DNA from: a virus
Virus record (IMG/VR): IMGVR_UViG_3300007345_000340
Span: 1 to 21,540 of that record
Direction: 5' to 3' (one strand)
Length of the DNA stretch: 21,540 bases
Positions 1 to 7,030 of this stretch are shown here, piece by piece. The notes under the pieces are model-generated. The model was not told where the DNA came from. It saw only the letters and a list, made by a program, of their open reading frames with translations, and did not search any database. A program made the position numbers and the translations under genes. The first letter of the stretch is position 1. Every line of letters starts with the position of its first letter.

Positions 1-617
1 ACTGAATAAGCTATTCTATTTATTAAAGCAGTATAACCACTAGGAACAGTATAGCATCCTATTTGAGACTGTCCTTTAAAAATTCCATTGGCTTTTATAG
101 CCGACCAAATATCACCTGCTCCGCTTTCTTGTATAGTTAATTCTCCCTGATGGCTTGCGCTTGATTGCGTTGCATACGTTCCGCTACTTGCAACATACCA
201 TCTATAAAGTCTTATAAGAGAATCAGGAAGCGCAACCGGCGTAAGACCGTTCATAGTTACTGTGTTCGAAGTGATAACTAACTCACCTGCCACCTCTTTC
301 AGCCCTTCGTAATACACCGTTCTAGCTCCAATACCCGAAGCATTATCATCTGCACTATTCGAAACAATTTCTAGCGCCGTATTTGAGGTTGGCATTCTAT
401 AAAATCCCGATTGTGTAATTGGTGCAAACGTACTGCCTACATTAGCATTTCTCCCAAACTTATGTACAATGCTAAAATTAGGCACATTACCCAAAGACAT
501 CTCAACGTGGAAATCAAGAACTTTCTTATAGTAGTCTCTGTGTGAGTTATAGATATAATCCGCCCGATTGACGTAAGTGTTATCCTCACGAAGCATCCGA
601 CCGGTTTGCTTATGCAT
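1..617 (-). CDS. Virion structural protein, partial (C-terminus outside window)
   Basis: An open minus-strand frame starts at the ATG at 617-615, one base after the stop of the gp10-like gene, and runs without a stop off the left edge, giving about 205 residues. It opens MHKQTGRMLREDNTYVNRAD and continues with a segment around GNVPNFSIVHKFGRNANVGS, then TALEIVSNSADD, GARTVYYEGL and TPVALPDSLIRLYRW. This pattern, with Gly/Thr-rich beta-strand-like stretches, resembles virion proteins of uncharacterised function that I recall from many marine and environmental tailed phages. That is from memory, not a search. Its place directly after head-tail connector genes suggests a tail or neck component. 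A shorter overlapping frame starting at 622 is a shadow. Function beyond 'virion protein' is inference. Confidence 0.75.
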   Translation of the reverse strand, partial: MHKQTGRMLREDNTYVNRADYIYNSHRDYYKKVLDFHVEMSLGNVPNFSIVHKFGRNANVGSTFAPITQSGFYRMPTSNTALEIVSNSADDNASGIGARTVYYEGLKEVAGELVITSNTVTMNGLTPVALPDSLIRLYRWYVASSGTYATQSSASHQGELTIQESGAGDIWSAIKANGIFKGQSQIGCYTVPSGYTALINRIAYS

Positions 618-618
618 A

Positions 619-1137
619 TCATTTAATCCCACGAAGAACTCCTTTGAGACGTTTTAAGAGTTGAGGTTGTTCTGCAAAGAATGCCGGAAATAAAAAAGGT
701 TGAGCTTTTGTTCCCTTGTGAAGTATCGATTTTATAATAGGATATATTGCTTCTTCTGGTATGCCTTTTCTCTTTGCCCATACTTTGATGCTCTTTTCCA
801 TATCCTCATAAGAACCTCCTTTCTTTCCTTTAAATTGCATCGCATATCCCTCTAGACCAGGAGGTATATCAACTTTTGATTTAGTACCAAATTCTACATA
901 CGGTGCATATTTTACATCTGTAAATACTTCTCTCGATAAACCTGATCCTCTTACATCGATAGATGTTTTCAGTCTATTATTCGCACCGGTTGGAGCGTTT
1001 CTCTTGGCTTTTCCTTCTATGTTACGAGCAGAACGTTCTATCTCTTTCTCTGCTGATTTACGTACTTTCTCTCCTAAACTATCGAGTACCTTTAGAGTTT
1101 TGTTTATAGATTTGATATCAGCCTTAACGCTTATCAT
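619..1137 (-). CDS. HK97 gp10-like head-tail connector / tail completion protein
   Basis: 172 residues. The start overlaps the upstream gene by 4 bases. The N-terminal half is a charged helix (about residues 14-50, LDSLGEKVRKSAEKEIERSA) followed by a typical gp10-family core: KRNAPTGANNRLKTSI, then DVKYAPYVEFGT near residues 75-85, which is the characteristic 'Y-A-xx-VEFGT' segment. The C-terminus contains KGTKAQPFLFPAF, the 'QPFLxPA' motif usual near the end of this family. Family members sit at the head-tail interface or complete the tail tube end. Position after gp6-like and head-closure genes fits. Length is at the upper end for the family, with a slightly extended middle (residues 95-130). 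Confidence 0.85.
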   Translation of the reverse strand: MISVKADIKSINKTLKVLDSLGEKVRKSAEKEIERSARNIEGKAKRNAPTGANNRLKTSIDVRGSGLSREVFTDVKYAPYVEFGTKSKVDIPPGLEGYAMQFKGKKGGSYEDMEKSIKVWAKRKGIPEEAIYPIIKSILHKGTKAQPFLFPAFFAEQPQLLKRLKGVLRGIK

Positions 1138-1499
1138 TCTGCAAACGCTATGAGTTCAGTAACGGCATTATCTTCGTTTGAGTTAATAGCGTATTCTACA
1201 TTTAATTCTTTTCCATCGTACTGCAATCTTAATAGATGGTCATAAGTATCTCTCGAATATCCGGCGCTTACAAAATCATCTCTGTAACGAGTCCGAATCT
1301 TATACTTAGTCTTACCCTTTAACCCACCTACTTCGAGCGCCTCAGAGCCTGACAGAGGCTTCACATCAGCCCATACAGTTCCAAGAGTGTTCCAGGTTCT
1401 AGTGTTACCACCCATTCCATCAGATGTTAGAGAGTAATACTGTATAGTAACTCTCTGCTTCATCATCCCGATGTTGATTTGTCGAGACTTAGTTTTCAT
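1134..1499 (-). CDS. Phage head-tail joining / head closure protein
   Basis: 121 residues. Overlaps its neighbours by 4 bases on each side (ATGA-type coupling). After a basic leader, residues 12-30 read MMKQRVTIQYYSLTSDGMGG, which fits the 'LRxRVTIQ...D..GG' opening of the Phage_H_T_join family (SPP1 gp16-like). TWNTLGTVWADVKPLSGSE follows, another hallmark of that family. These small beta-barrel proteins form the ring below the portal/adaptor that closes the filled head. The family call rests on motif recall and strong synteny between the gp6-like and gp10-like genes. MMKQRV at residues 12-17 could be the real start, since the first eleven residues are not typical. Confidence 0.85.
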   Translation of the reverse strand: MKTKSRQINIGMMKQRVTIQYYSLTSDGMGGNTRTWNTLGTVWADVKPLSGSEALEVGGLKGKTKYKIRTRYRDDFVSAGYSRDTYDHLLRLQYDGKELNVEYAINSNEDNAVTELIAFAE

Positions 1500-2080
1500 A
1501 GCTTGGCGTATCTCTTGAAGTGTGCCTTGCTACTATTTGGCATCATTGACACGCTTCCTTCTACTACATCCTGGCGATCTTCGTAGTTAGATGCTACTAA
1601 TTTCTTTATTCCTAGAGTTATCCCGGAAGGTATAGAGCTATACCCTGCAACATATACAACCTTTAGCCTTATTCTATCGTCAGGAACTTCCCATCCATAT
1701 ACCGTATCGATTATAAGAGTATCTCCAGTCAGATAATAGTCTTGGTTATTGGTTAGAGTTGTCTCAGTTCCTTCTGTATCGACTCTCTTGACTGAAGTGA
1801 TACTTTGTACTGGATAAAGAGGTAATCGGACTTCCTTGCCATAATATTCGTACTCGATTGTAACTGTTTTCTCTATCAGTTGGAATCCGTATTGCTCTTC
1901 TGCAAAATCTATACTCTCTGCGACTAGACTTGCAATCAGCGAATCATCTGCGGAAGTATCTACTCGCATCCAGGCTTTAGCATCTGCCGTACTTAGTACA
2001 TCGGTAGAGGCATTTGTTCCGGTGTCAACAGTTGAGTAAGTGAATGGGCCAGTTTTACCCTTGTAAGGAGATTTAAGCAT
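1496..2080 (-). CDS. Head-tail connector, HK97 gp6-like adaptor
   Basis: 194 residues. It contains the usual opening of the Phage_connect_1/gp6 family: VLSTADAKAWMRVDTSADDSL at about residues 27-48, then IASLVAESIDFAEEQYG, a helical stretch, and a beta-rich centre with LPLYPVQSITSVKRVD and DDRIRLKVVYVAGYSSIPSG. The 'P-V-x-S-I-x-S-V' and 'VxYxAGY' segments are typical of the adaptor that binds under the portal as a dodecamer. A weak ribosome-binding sequence (AGGA) lies 5 bases before the start inside the end of the preceding gene. Overlaps of 8 bases upstream and 4 bases downstream indicate one translationally coupled operon. Confidence 0.88.
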   Translation of the reverse strand: MLKSPYKGKTGPFTYSTVDTGTNASTDVLSTADAKAWMRVDTSADDSLIASLVAESIDFAEEQYGFQLIEKTVTIEYEYYGKEVRLPLYPVQSITSVKRVDTEGTETTLTNNQDYYLTGDTLIIDTVYGWEVPDDRIRLKVVYVAGYSSIPSGITLGIKKLVASNYEDRQDVVEGSVSMMPNSSKAHFKRYAKL

Positions 2081-2351
2081 TGAGTTCCTCGACTAATTTT
2101 TCAGCTTTGGATTTGGTTAGTCTATCGATAATCTGATTGTTGCGCTTCACATAGTACATCGTTTTAGTGCTTTCATCCTTTTCGATGAACGCCTTAGCAT
2201 CTACTGTATAAGCTTGCTTGTCCTCTTTTGTCTCGTATGCTAGTCCTTTATAAAGTAAGTCAGCTATCGAACCCTTATCTAACTTGAGAGGATCGTTTTT
2301 CTTTATTCGTTGATTTTTATGGATGAAGCTCCGTCTCGCTCTGTAAGGCAT
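2073..2351 (-). CDS. Small hypothetical protein between capsid and connector genes
   Basis: 92 residues from the ATG at 2351-2349, opening MPYRARRSF. The frame stays open upstream to 2474, but the extra 41 residues overlap the capsid gene end and the conserved-looking hairpin at 2372-2415, so the shorter start is chosen. No clear ribosome-binding site precedes it. The protein is basic at the N-terminus, then Lys/Asp/Glu-rich. It ends with TKSKAEKLVEELNA, a helix like those of small phage proteins encoded just after the major capsid gene. Those are often head-decoration or connector-associated, but nothing here proves such a role. I do not recognise a family. Confidence 0.7.
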   Translation of the reverse strand: MPYRARRSFIHKNQRIKKNDPLKLDKGSIADLLYKGLAYETKEDKQAYTVDAKAFIEKDESTKTMYYVKRNNQIIDRLTKSKAEKLVEELNA

Positions 2352-2371
2352 AATACTAGGGTTTAATTGAG

Positions 2372-2415
2372 AAGGATGGGGAGGAATCGAACCTCCCCAA
2401 GTTCCAAACATCCTT
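2372..2415 (-). other. tRNA-like hairpin (canonical T-arm on an acceptor-like stem) after the capsid gene
   Basis: Read on the minus strand, the gap between capsid stop and next start folds as a 6-7-bp outer stem (AAGGATG with CATCCTT) and a 7-bp inner stem (GGGGAGG with CCTCCCC). The 7-base loop TTCGATT matches the tRNA T-loop consensus TTCRANN, with G before and C after it. The 3' side is paired continuously, as in the coaxial T-arm/acceptor helix of tRNA. The 5' side carries only an 11-base bulge where the D and anticodon arms would be. No U-tract follows, so it is not an ordinary terminator. It is not a functional tRNA. It may be a tRNA-like regulatory element, a processing site, or a relic. 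Confidence 0.45.
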
Positions 2416-2424
2416 ATGGTAATA

Positions 2425-3648
2425 TTAAGAATTACCTGCGTTAGTGATTGCAGTTGTGAAGTTACCGAAAGCACCTGCGTTAGGTAGGTAAGTCGGTAGA
2501 GCTAAACGGCCTGCAACTTGTACAGTTACTAGATCTTTGATAGCGTTGTCTTGATCTTGCTCGTAGAAACGAACAGAAACAGACTCACGATCAAATAAAG
2601 TACATAGTTGAGCAAAGTCAGCTACTAAGAAGTCATCAGCATCTCCATCGGTATCATTGATTGCGTTAGTAGCAATTACTGGAACACCTAAGATAGAAGG
2701 CACACGAGTTCCGAAGATAACGTCTTGTGGGAAGATGTAACGACCATCAGCATCTTTGTTGCGAATCATATCGAAATATCGAGCGATTGACATCATTACG
2801 GCGCTAGGTTGGAAGTTACGATTTCTCACTTGCTTGATAGCTTCTAAAAGTACATCATACTCTTGAGCATCTGCATCATTGGTGTACTGATCTAAAGCAT
2901 AGTCAGTAGATGTTACAGTAAGACCATAAGTAGAGTCATACAAGTTGTAAGCATCTTCGGCTTTCATATACTTCTCCATACCTCGTAAAGAGATGTGAGA
3001 AGCTAGGCCGGCAGTATCATTAAGAGCTTCTTTAGAAACTCGGAAATGTGCAGAGATTTTCTCTACTACTGCATCAGTTGCAACTAAATCAAAGTCATTC
3101 TGTCCGGAAGCAACGCCTTCGGCAGTAACACCGGTGTTGTCGGTGAAGTTAGTTTCTTTGATATAGCGGATTTTGTCAGAGTTAGTAGTACCTACTGGTA
3201 GGAACTGACGTACATGAACTCTTCGCTCAGGATCGAATTTGAATCCAGGAACATAATCAGCAGGAACAACATCGCCAGTATAAGCACCTGATTCGGTGAT
3301 AACTGCTTTGGTGTCCATTGTAAAGCCTGAGATTTGACCTGCTTTGAACGCTTCGATTTGATCTTTGTTTGAATCTAAACCATCCTTTAGGATGTTTTTT
3401 AGAGACATAGGCTGAGATCCACCGCCTAAACGGTTGTTATTCTTTTCGATTGATTCAATTCTTTCCTTTTGAGAAGCTATTACTTCTTCAAGATTTTTGA
3501 TTTCAGACTTGGTAGCTGAATCAGCTTCGCCTGAAAGTTTAACTTGCTCTTCGAGTTTGCTATAACGCTCCTCAAGGGCTTTAGTTTGTTCGGCTAGACC
3601 ATTCTTTACAGAAGCCAAGCCTTCTTTTAAGGTATTTTCTAAGTCCAT
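2425..3648 (-). CDS. Major capsid protein, HK97 fold
   Basis: 407 residues. Residues 1-75 are a heptad-like coiled coil (LEERYSKLEEQVKLS, IKNLEEVIASQKERIESIEK), matching the N-terminal delta/scaffolding domain of HK97-type capsid precursors, which the co-encoded protease removes. A Gly-rich link (RLGGGSQPMS) leads into the capsid domain. The later part has the family's look: VHVRQFLPVGTTNSDKIRYI, VEKISAHFRVSKEALNDTA, MMSIARYFDMIRNKD and FGTRVPSILGVPVIAT near the C-terminal third. It ends in PTYLPNAGAFGNFTTAIT. A strong AAGGAG ribosome-binding site lies 8 bases before the ATG, inside the last codons of the protease gene, as expected for the most abundant protein. Overlap with the protease is 10 bases. 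Confidence 0.93.
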   Translation of the reverse strand: MDLENTLKEGLASVKNGLAEQTKALEERYSKLEEQVKLSGEADSATKSEIKNLEEVIASQKERIESIEKNNNRLGGGSQPMSLKNILKDGLDSNKDQIEAFKAGQISGFTMDTKAVITESGAYTGDVVPADYVPGFKFDPERRVHVRQFLPVGTTNSDKIRYIKETNFTDNTGVTAEGVASGQNDFDLVATDAVVEKISAHFRVSKEALNDTAGLASHISLRGMEKYMKAEDAYNLYDSTYGLTVTSTDYALDQYTNDADAQEYDVLLEAIKQVRNRNFQPSAVMMSIARYFDMIRNKDADGRYIFPQDVIFGTRVPSILGVPVIATNAINDTDGDADDFLVADFAQLCTLFDRESVSVRFYEQDQDNAIKDLVTVQVAGRLALPTYLPNAGAFGNFTTAITNAGNS

Positions 3649-4919
3649 AATTTGAACTCCTTTTCGATTTGTAGTTGATTGTTGAATTGTTTGAAAATTG
3701 CATCAAAATCGGCGTCATTACTTACAGAGGTGATTGGCTCGGCTTCTGTGTTTTGAAGTGATTTTCTCAATGCTTCTTCCAAATTCTTGATATGCATTTC
3801 AATTAGCATAAAAGTCTCGTCAGTATAGTCTCCTGAGTCAAATGCTCTGACTAATGTCTTGTATTGATCAACCTGATCTTTCTGAGATCCTTTGGCCATT
3901 CCTCCTAGCGCCATTTCATTCGCTCCCCAAGTAACAGTTGATCCTTCCCACATCTTAACTTCGTTGACTATGTAGGCTTCATCTTCATTAGAGAAGTCTC
4001 TACGTACAAAATTGATACCGACTGAATGCTCTTTAAGAACTCCATCTCTATATAGCTTGAGAACATCCGTTCCTAACTGTGTGTCGGTGATAGCAGTACG
4101 GAAATATAGCCCTTTCTCATCTTCTACGAGCATTGATGGCTTACCCAATACAGTAAGCGGATCGTGCTGATAGAGGTGCATAATTCTATTCTTTCCGTTT
4201 GGCCCATTCTCTTTGATGGTTTTGGTATAGCACCCTTTCATCATTATATCGCCGTCAGAATCTTTGTAATCAAAAACCGAATAATATCCCTCAATCATAC
4301 GGCGCTCGACATCGACATCCTTTAGAATGCCGGCTTTTTTAGTTATAAATGGATTCATACTTTTAATTGGATTTATTTTGGTTAATGCAGAGGCTCTATG
4401 TCCGGCATAGACATCGGATGCCTCGCCTCCTCTATAAACTTGTATAAGTACCGCCGGATCATCCTCCGTGCCGGTAATAGTAAAAGCTGAATTAGGAACA
4501 TCAATCTTTCCATCTCTCACGATTTTTGTAATTTTACCTCTTGCTCGGCCTCCACTTGAGTTCCAAGAGACAAAATCGCCAACACTTAATTCATCCGCTT
4601 CAGCTTTTAACATCTTTTCCTCGTCAATTTGTTTTGATTTACGTATCGCCCAATCCACGCCCGAAGTACCTCCCCAAGCATCCCACATTAAACCACCGCA
4701 TCCCTCATCGTAAGGAACATCTTTATGTTGTCTGTGCCGATTGAATGAGGCCATACGTTTTACTACATCCTCAGAAATAGGCTCACGATTCGCAAGCTGA
4801 GTCGCTCTGCGCCATCCTACTGGAGTACCGCACCCTCTAGGATTGCCGGACTCCTCCTTATACTTCAAGGCTCTCTTTGCGTTGTTGCTTGCGCTCTTTG
4901 GATAATCGGTATAACTCAT
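3639..4919 (-). CDS. Prohead protease (peptidase U35) with N-terminal extension and TUDOR-like domain
   Basis: 426 residues, far longer than the roughly 200 typical of HK97 proheads proteases. Three parts are visible. Residues 1-100 form a Cys/Trp-containing domain (RGCGTPVGWRRATQLA, ISEDVVKRMASFNRHRQH, CGGLMWDAWGG). Residues 110-165 look like an Hva1_TUDOR/DUF2945 domain (LSVGDFVSWNSSGGRARGKI, then a DDPAVLIQVYR end). Residues 205-340 are the serine protease: MIEGYYSVFDYKDSDGDIM, catalytic-looking His252 in LYQHDP and Ser299 in KEHSVGIN. It should cut the capsid delta domain and itself inside the prohead. No ribosome-binding site precedes the ATG. A gap of 165 bases separates it from the glycosyltransferase gene upstream. 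Domain names are from motif recall. Confidence 0.88.
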   Translation of the reverse strand: MSYTDYPKSASNNAKRALKYKEESGNPRGCGTPVGWRRATQLANREPISEDVVKRMASFNRHRQHKDVPYDEGCGGLMWDAWGGTSGVDWAIRKSKQIDEEKMLKAEADELSVGDFVSWNSSGGRARGKITKIVRDGKIDVPNSAFTITGTEDDPAVLIQVYRGGEASDVYAGHRASALTKINPIKSMNPFITKKAGILKDVDVERRMIEGYYSVFDYKDSDGDIMMKGCYTKTIKENGPNGKNRIMHLYQHDPLTVLGKPSMLVEDEKGLYFRTAITDTQLGTDVLKLYRDGVLKEHSVGINFVRRDFSNEDEAYIVNEVKMWEGSTVTWGANEMALGGMAKGSQKDQVDQYKTLVRAFDSGDYTDETFMLIEMHIKNLEEALRKSLQNTEAEPITSVSNDADFDAIFKQFNNQLQIEKEFKLWT

Positions 4920-5005
4920 AAAAAAGGTTTGTTGTAAAAATACGGATTTTTTACATTATTTAACAATTAGCCTTGATATATTGCAAAAACCTTTAATATA
5001 TACTT

Positions 5006-5167
5006 ATGACAGAGTTATTTGATAGAGTAGATGAGCAGTTGCGTAATAACTGGCCAGTAGATGCAAAGGATATAGAGGAGCTTCTTAACCTTGCTCGTAT
5101 CGCATCGAATATACTAGATCGGCTTGTTGAGACTGGAGAGGCTTACCGATCTCCTCGTGATAGATAG
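5006..5167 (+). CDS. Possible 53-residue acidic protein on the opposite strand
   Basis: An open plus-strand frame begins ATG ACA GAG TTA (MTELFDRVDEQLRNNWPVDA) and continues with helix-like IEELLNLARIASNILDRLVE, ending in TAG at 5165-5167. Half of it lies in the gap between the protease and glycosyltransferase genes and 83 bases overlap the 3' end of the glycosyltransferase antisense. Composition (acidic, amphipathic, no odd runs) looks like a genuine protein, and AT-rich sequence precedes the ATG. It would be the only plus-strand gene in the leftward late region. No ribosome-binding site is clear. It could equally be a chance frame. Confidence 0.35.
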   Translation: MTELFDRVDEQLRNNWPVDAKDIEELLNLARIASNILDRLVETGEAYRSPRDR

Positions 5168-5738
5168 TGCTTTTGTTTTCTAGATGCTGAATCCATCCGG
5201 CTTCGTGTCCTAGACATATTATTTTCTTACGGCGCTTCGCTATTTCTTGGCCGGCCATAATATCGGACATTCTTTGATGCTTCCATTCTTGTATATCGAA
5301 CTTGAAGTCATCCGTATGAAAAGCAGATACTCCAGTTCCTGGTATATCTAGCTCGTAGTCTCCCTTAACATCTTTGAGGCATTGATACACCATGTGGCCT
5401 CTATAATAGTCTAAACCATATCCTAACATCTTACGGCCGTGAAAGGTTATCCAACATCCAGGATATTTCTTCATCCCTTTAAGTATAGTCTCCACGTAAT
5501 CCGGAGGATAGATAAGATCGTCATCGCAAGAGAGATAGATTCCTCTGCTTTTAGGAAGCCAAAAGAATTTAGAGTTGTCGGTGTAATCGCATCCGGTGAA
5601 TACTTGCGCATCCTCTACCTTCGGAAGATAATCGTTAGCATATACTCGAACTACATCAACTTGATCTTTTAGAGAATCGATTACTTGCTGAAGTGTGTCT
5701 TTTCTAGACTTGATCGTTGCTAGATTGGCCGTTATCAT
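5085..5738 (-). CDS. GT-A type (family 2-like) glycosyltransferase
   Basis: 217 residues. The fold signature is a short N-terminal beta/alpha unit (MITANLATIKSRKDTLQQVI) followed by YLSCDDDLIYPPDY at residues 68-81. The DDD at 72-74 is the metal- and nucleotide-sugar-binding DxD motif. Downstream GYGLDYYRGH and LDIPGTGVSAFHTDDF resemble the acceptor-side region of phage and capsule glycosyltransferases. It should transfer a sugar from an activated donor. The acceptor is unknown: virion protein, modified base or host glycan are all possible. It is the last gene of a coupled island (6392-7030, 5841-6395, 5704-5853, 5085-5738) embedded in the head-assembly operon. Confidence 0.8.
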   Translation of the reverse strand: MITANLATIKSRKDTLQQVIDSLKDQVDVVRVYANDYLPKVEDAQVFTGCDYTDNSKFFWLPKSRGIYLSCDDDLIYPPDYVETILKGMKKYPGCWITFHGRKMLGYGLDYYRGHMVYQCLKDVKGDYELDIPGTGVSAFHTDDFKFDIQEWKHQRMSDIMAGQEIAKRRKKIICLGHEAGWIQHLENKSTIYHEEIGKPLQSQQADLVYSMRYEQG

Positions 5739-5853
5739 ATAGCTCTATTTTAAATGCGATGTAAAAGGTTATAAAAGCGATTCCGATTCTCCAATCTGCC
5801 CAAAAACAAAGAAGCGCCGTTAATATGTAAGATATTGATCCTAGAGTCTGCAT
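5704..5853 (-). CDS. Small membrane protein, 49 residues
   Basis: Starts at the ATG at 5853-5851, overlapping the end of the FkbM gene by 13 bases, and ends in TAG at 5706-5704 inside the start of the glycosyltransferase gene. Translation gives MQTLGSISYILTALLCFWAD, then a second hydrophobic stretch (RIGIAFITFYIAFKIELYD) and a short polar tail. Two short membrane segments, or one hairpin, are likely. The interlocked overlaps on both sides argue for translation as part of the sugar-modification island. It might anchor the glycosyltransferases at the membrane. That is inference. No family is recognised. Confidence 0.6.
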   Translation of the reverse strand: MQTLGSISYILTALLCFWADWRIGIAFITFYIAFKIELYDNGQSSNDQV

Positions 5854-6395
5854 ATTATATCTCCTTTAGTGTATTGCATACGGTAGCCTTTATTTTTTAG
5901 CCTTTGAGTAATTGCCTCTATTTCTTTTTGATTAGATAGCTCGTTATTCTCAAAAATAATAATTCTAGGAGAAATCTGAACAGTATCAAGAAAATCATTT
6001 AGTATTACGCAATCGTGTCCTTCTGTGTCTATCTTTAACACTTGAATCTTTTTGATATTATACTTGTCTATTAATGACTTGATTCTTACGACTTTGACTT
6101 TATCGCATTTCATTATAGACAGTCCTTTCTTCTCCTCTTTTAAAACTTTTAGCATTGTAGGATGAGGCTCACCTATCATATTGCAACCTTTTAACCAATT
6201 AGGAAGTTTGTGCTTATCAATATCCTCCGGATTCATATAAAACATAAGAACCTCTCCCTCAAAGTTTGAAATAGCTACGTTTTCTTTTCTGCACTCAGGA
6301 AGAGAATCAAAATAAGTTTTGACTGGCTCGATAAAGAGTCCGTCTCTTTTACCGGCCATCGTTGCAAAGTTAGATGTTCCTATCTCGATTATCAT
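5841..6395 (-). CDS. FkbM-family SAM-dependent methyltransferase
   Basis: 184 residues. The SAM-binding opening is IEIGTSNF (residues 3-10), followed by GLFIEPVKTYFDSL, where the acidic Glu23-Pro24 is typical of the family. The family's second hallmark, LKIDTEGHDCVIL, is at residues 120-132, and PRIIIFENNEL follows. FkbM-type enzymes usually O-methylate sugars or other small acceptors. Overlap with the upstream glycosyltransferase is 4 bases (ATGA) and with the downstream membrane protein 13 bases. The N-terminus is short for the family, lacking most of the region before motif I. Likely role: methylating a sugar added by one of the flanking glycosyltransferases. Confidence 0.85.
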   Translation of the reverse strand: MIIEIGTSNFATMAGKRDGLFIEPVKTYFDSLPECRKENVAISNFEGEVLMFYMNPEDIDKHKLPNWLKGCNMIGEPHPTMLKVLKEEKKGLSIMKCDKVKVVRIKSLIDKYNIKKIQVLKIDTEGHDCVILNDFLDTVQISPRIIIFENNELSNQKEIEAITQRLKNKGYRMQYTKGDIICRL

Positions 6396-7030
6396 TGATT
6401 TATTAAAGGTACTTTCTTTCTTAGCTCCGGATGCATCATAGAAGGATGATCTCCGTGCTTGACTAGAGACTTCTTAGGAATAAACATCGGAACAAAATTA
6501 ATAAAGAACTGAGTTGATTGATACATACCAACCTGAGAGCTAGCGCTAGGATCATCAAATCGCACTTGATCTACTGGAGGCATAGTAAACTTTATTATTT
6601 CAAGAGTTCTACGATTACAATGATATCCGCAGTCTGTAAAAGCTACTTGTATTGATGGTACACCGTGAAATTCTCTTTCTACTGGCTTACAAGCGATAAA
6701 GCATTGAGTCCTTCCATCATTAAGGAGATTGTATGCAAACGGCTCTTCTTGTTTAAATTTATCTAATACATCAAACTGCACCGAACTAAAGTCATCGGGA
6801 AGAAATGTAAAGTATTCATCACTAGAAGCCTCGCATATCTTAAGTGCATAATCCCAGTTCTCCCAAAAGCCTTCTCTTCCCTTATGCTCAAGTCTATGGA
6901 AGTCGCACTTCTTAGCGAATAACAGAGAGTCAAAATCAGAACCATCGTCAATAACTACCGGTTTCTCAGGGCATTCATCTATAAGCCTTGCAAGCATATC
7001 CGGCCGATTGTATGAGAATATGACTATCAT
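6392..7030 (-). CDS. Glycosyltransferase-like protein (GT-A fold)
   Basis: 212 residues. It opens MIVIFSYNRPDMLARLIDEC, the usual beta-1/alpha-1 of family 2 enzymes. PVVIDDGSDFD (residues 24-34) follows in the nucleotide-binding position, and EYFTFLPDDFS with Asp79-Asp80 serves as the likely DxD equivalent. Later segments (CGYHCNRRTLEII, FINFVPMFIPKKSLVKHGDH) are not diagnostic. Both ends overlap neighbours by 4 bases, so it is translated in the head operon. It differs clearly in sequence from the second glycosyltransferase at 5085-5738, suggesting two different sugars or acceptors rather than a duplication. Confidence 0.72.
   Translation of the reverse strand: MIVIFSYNRPDMLARLIDECPEKPVVIDDGSDFDSLLFAKKCDFHRLEHKGREGFWENWDYALKICEASSDEYFTFLPDDFSSVQFDVLDKFKQEEPFAYNLLNDGRTQCFIACKPVEREFHGVPSIQVAFTDCGYHCNRRTLEIIKFTMPPVDQVRFDDPSASSQVGMYQSTQFFINFVPMFIPKKSLVKHGDHPSMMHPELRKKVPLINQ

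Noticed and set aside
437-622. 61-residue minus-strand frame beginning at 622
   Set aside because: It overlaps a frame open from 617 to the window edge that encodes a virion-like protein. Composition of the short frame is Ile/Arg/Cys-rich and unlike its neighbours.
2372-2415. Functional tRNA gene
   Set aside because: D-arm and anticodon arm are missing; only T-arm and acceptor-like pairing are present, with no room for a compact intact tRNA.
2352-2474. N-terminal extension of the small protein upstream of capsid end
   Set aside because: The extra residues are the out-of-frame capsid 3' end and the tRNA-like hairpin. An ATG at 2351 gives a cleaner protein.
4468-4744. Plus-strand frames of 81 and 67 residues
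   Set aside because: Both lie fully inside the prohead protease gene in antisense and have Pro/Ser-rich shadow composition.
6763-6951. Minus-strand 62-residue frame
   Set aside because: Alternative frame inside the glycosyltransferase gene; no start signal or coupling.
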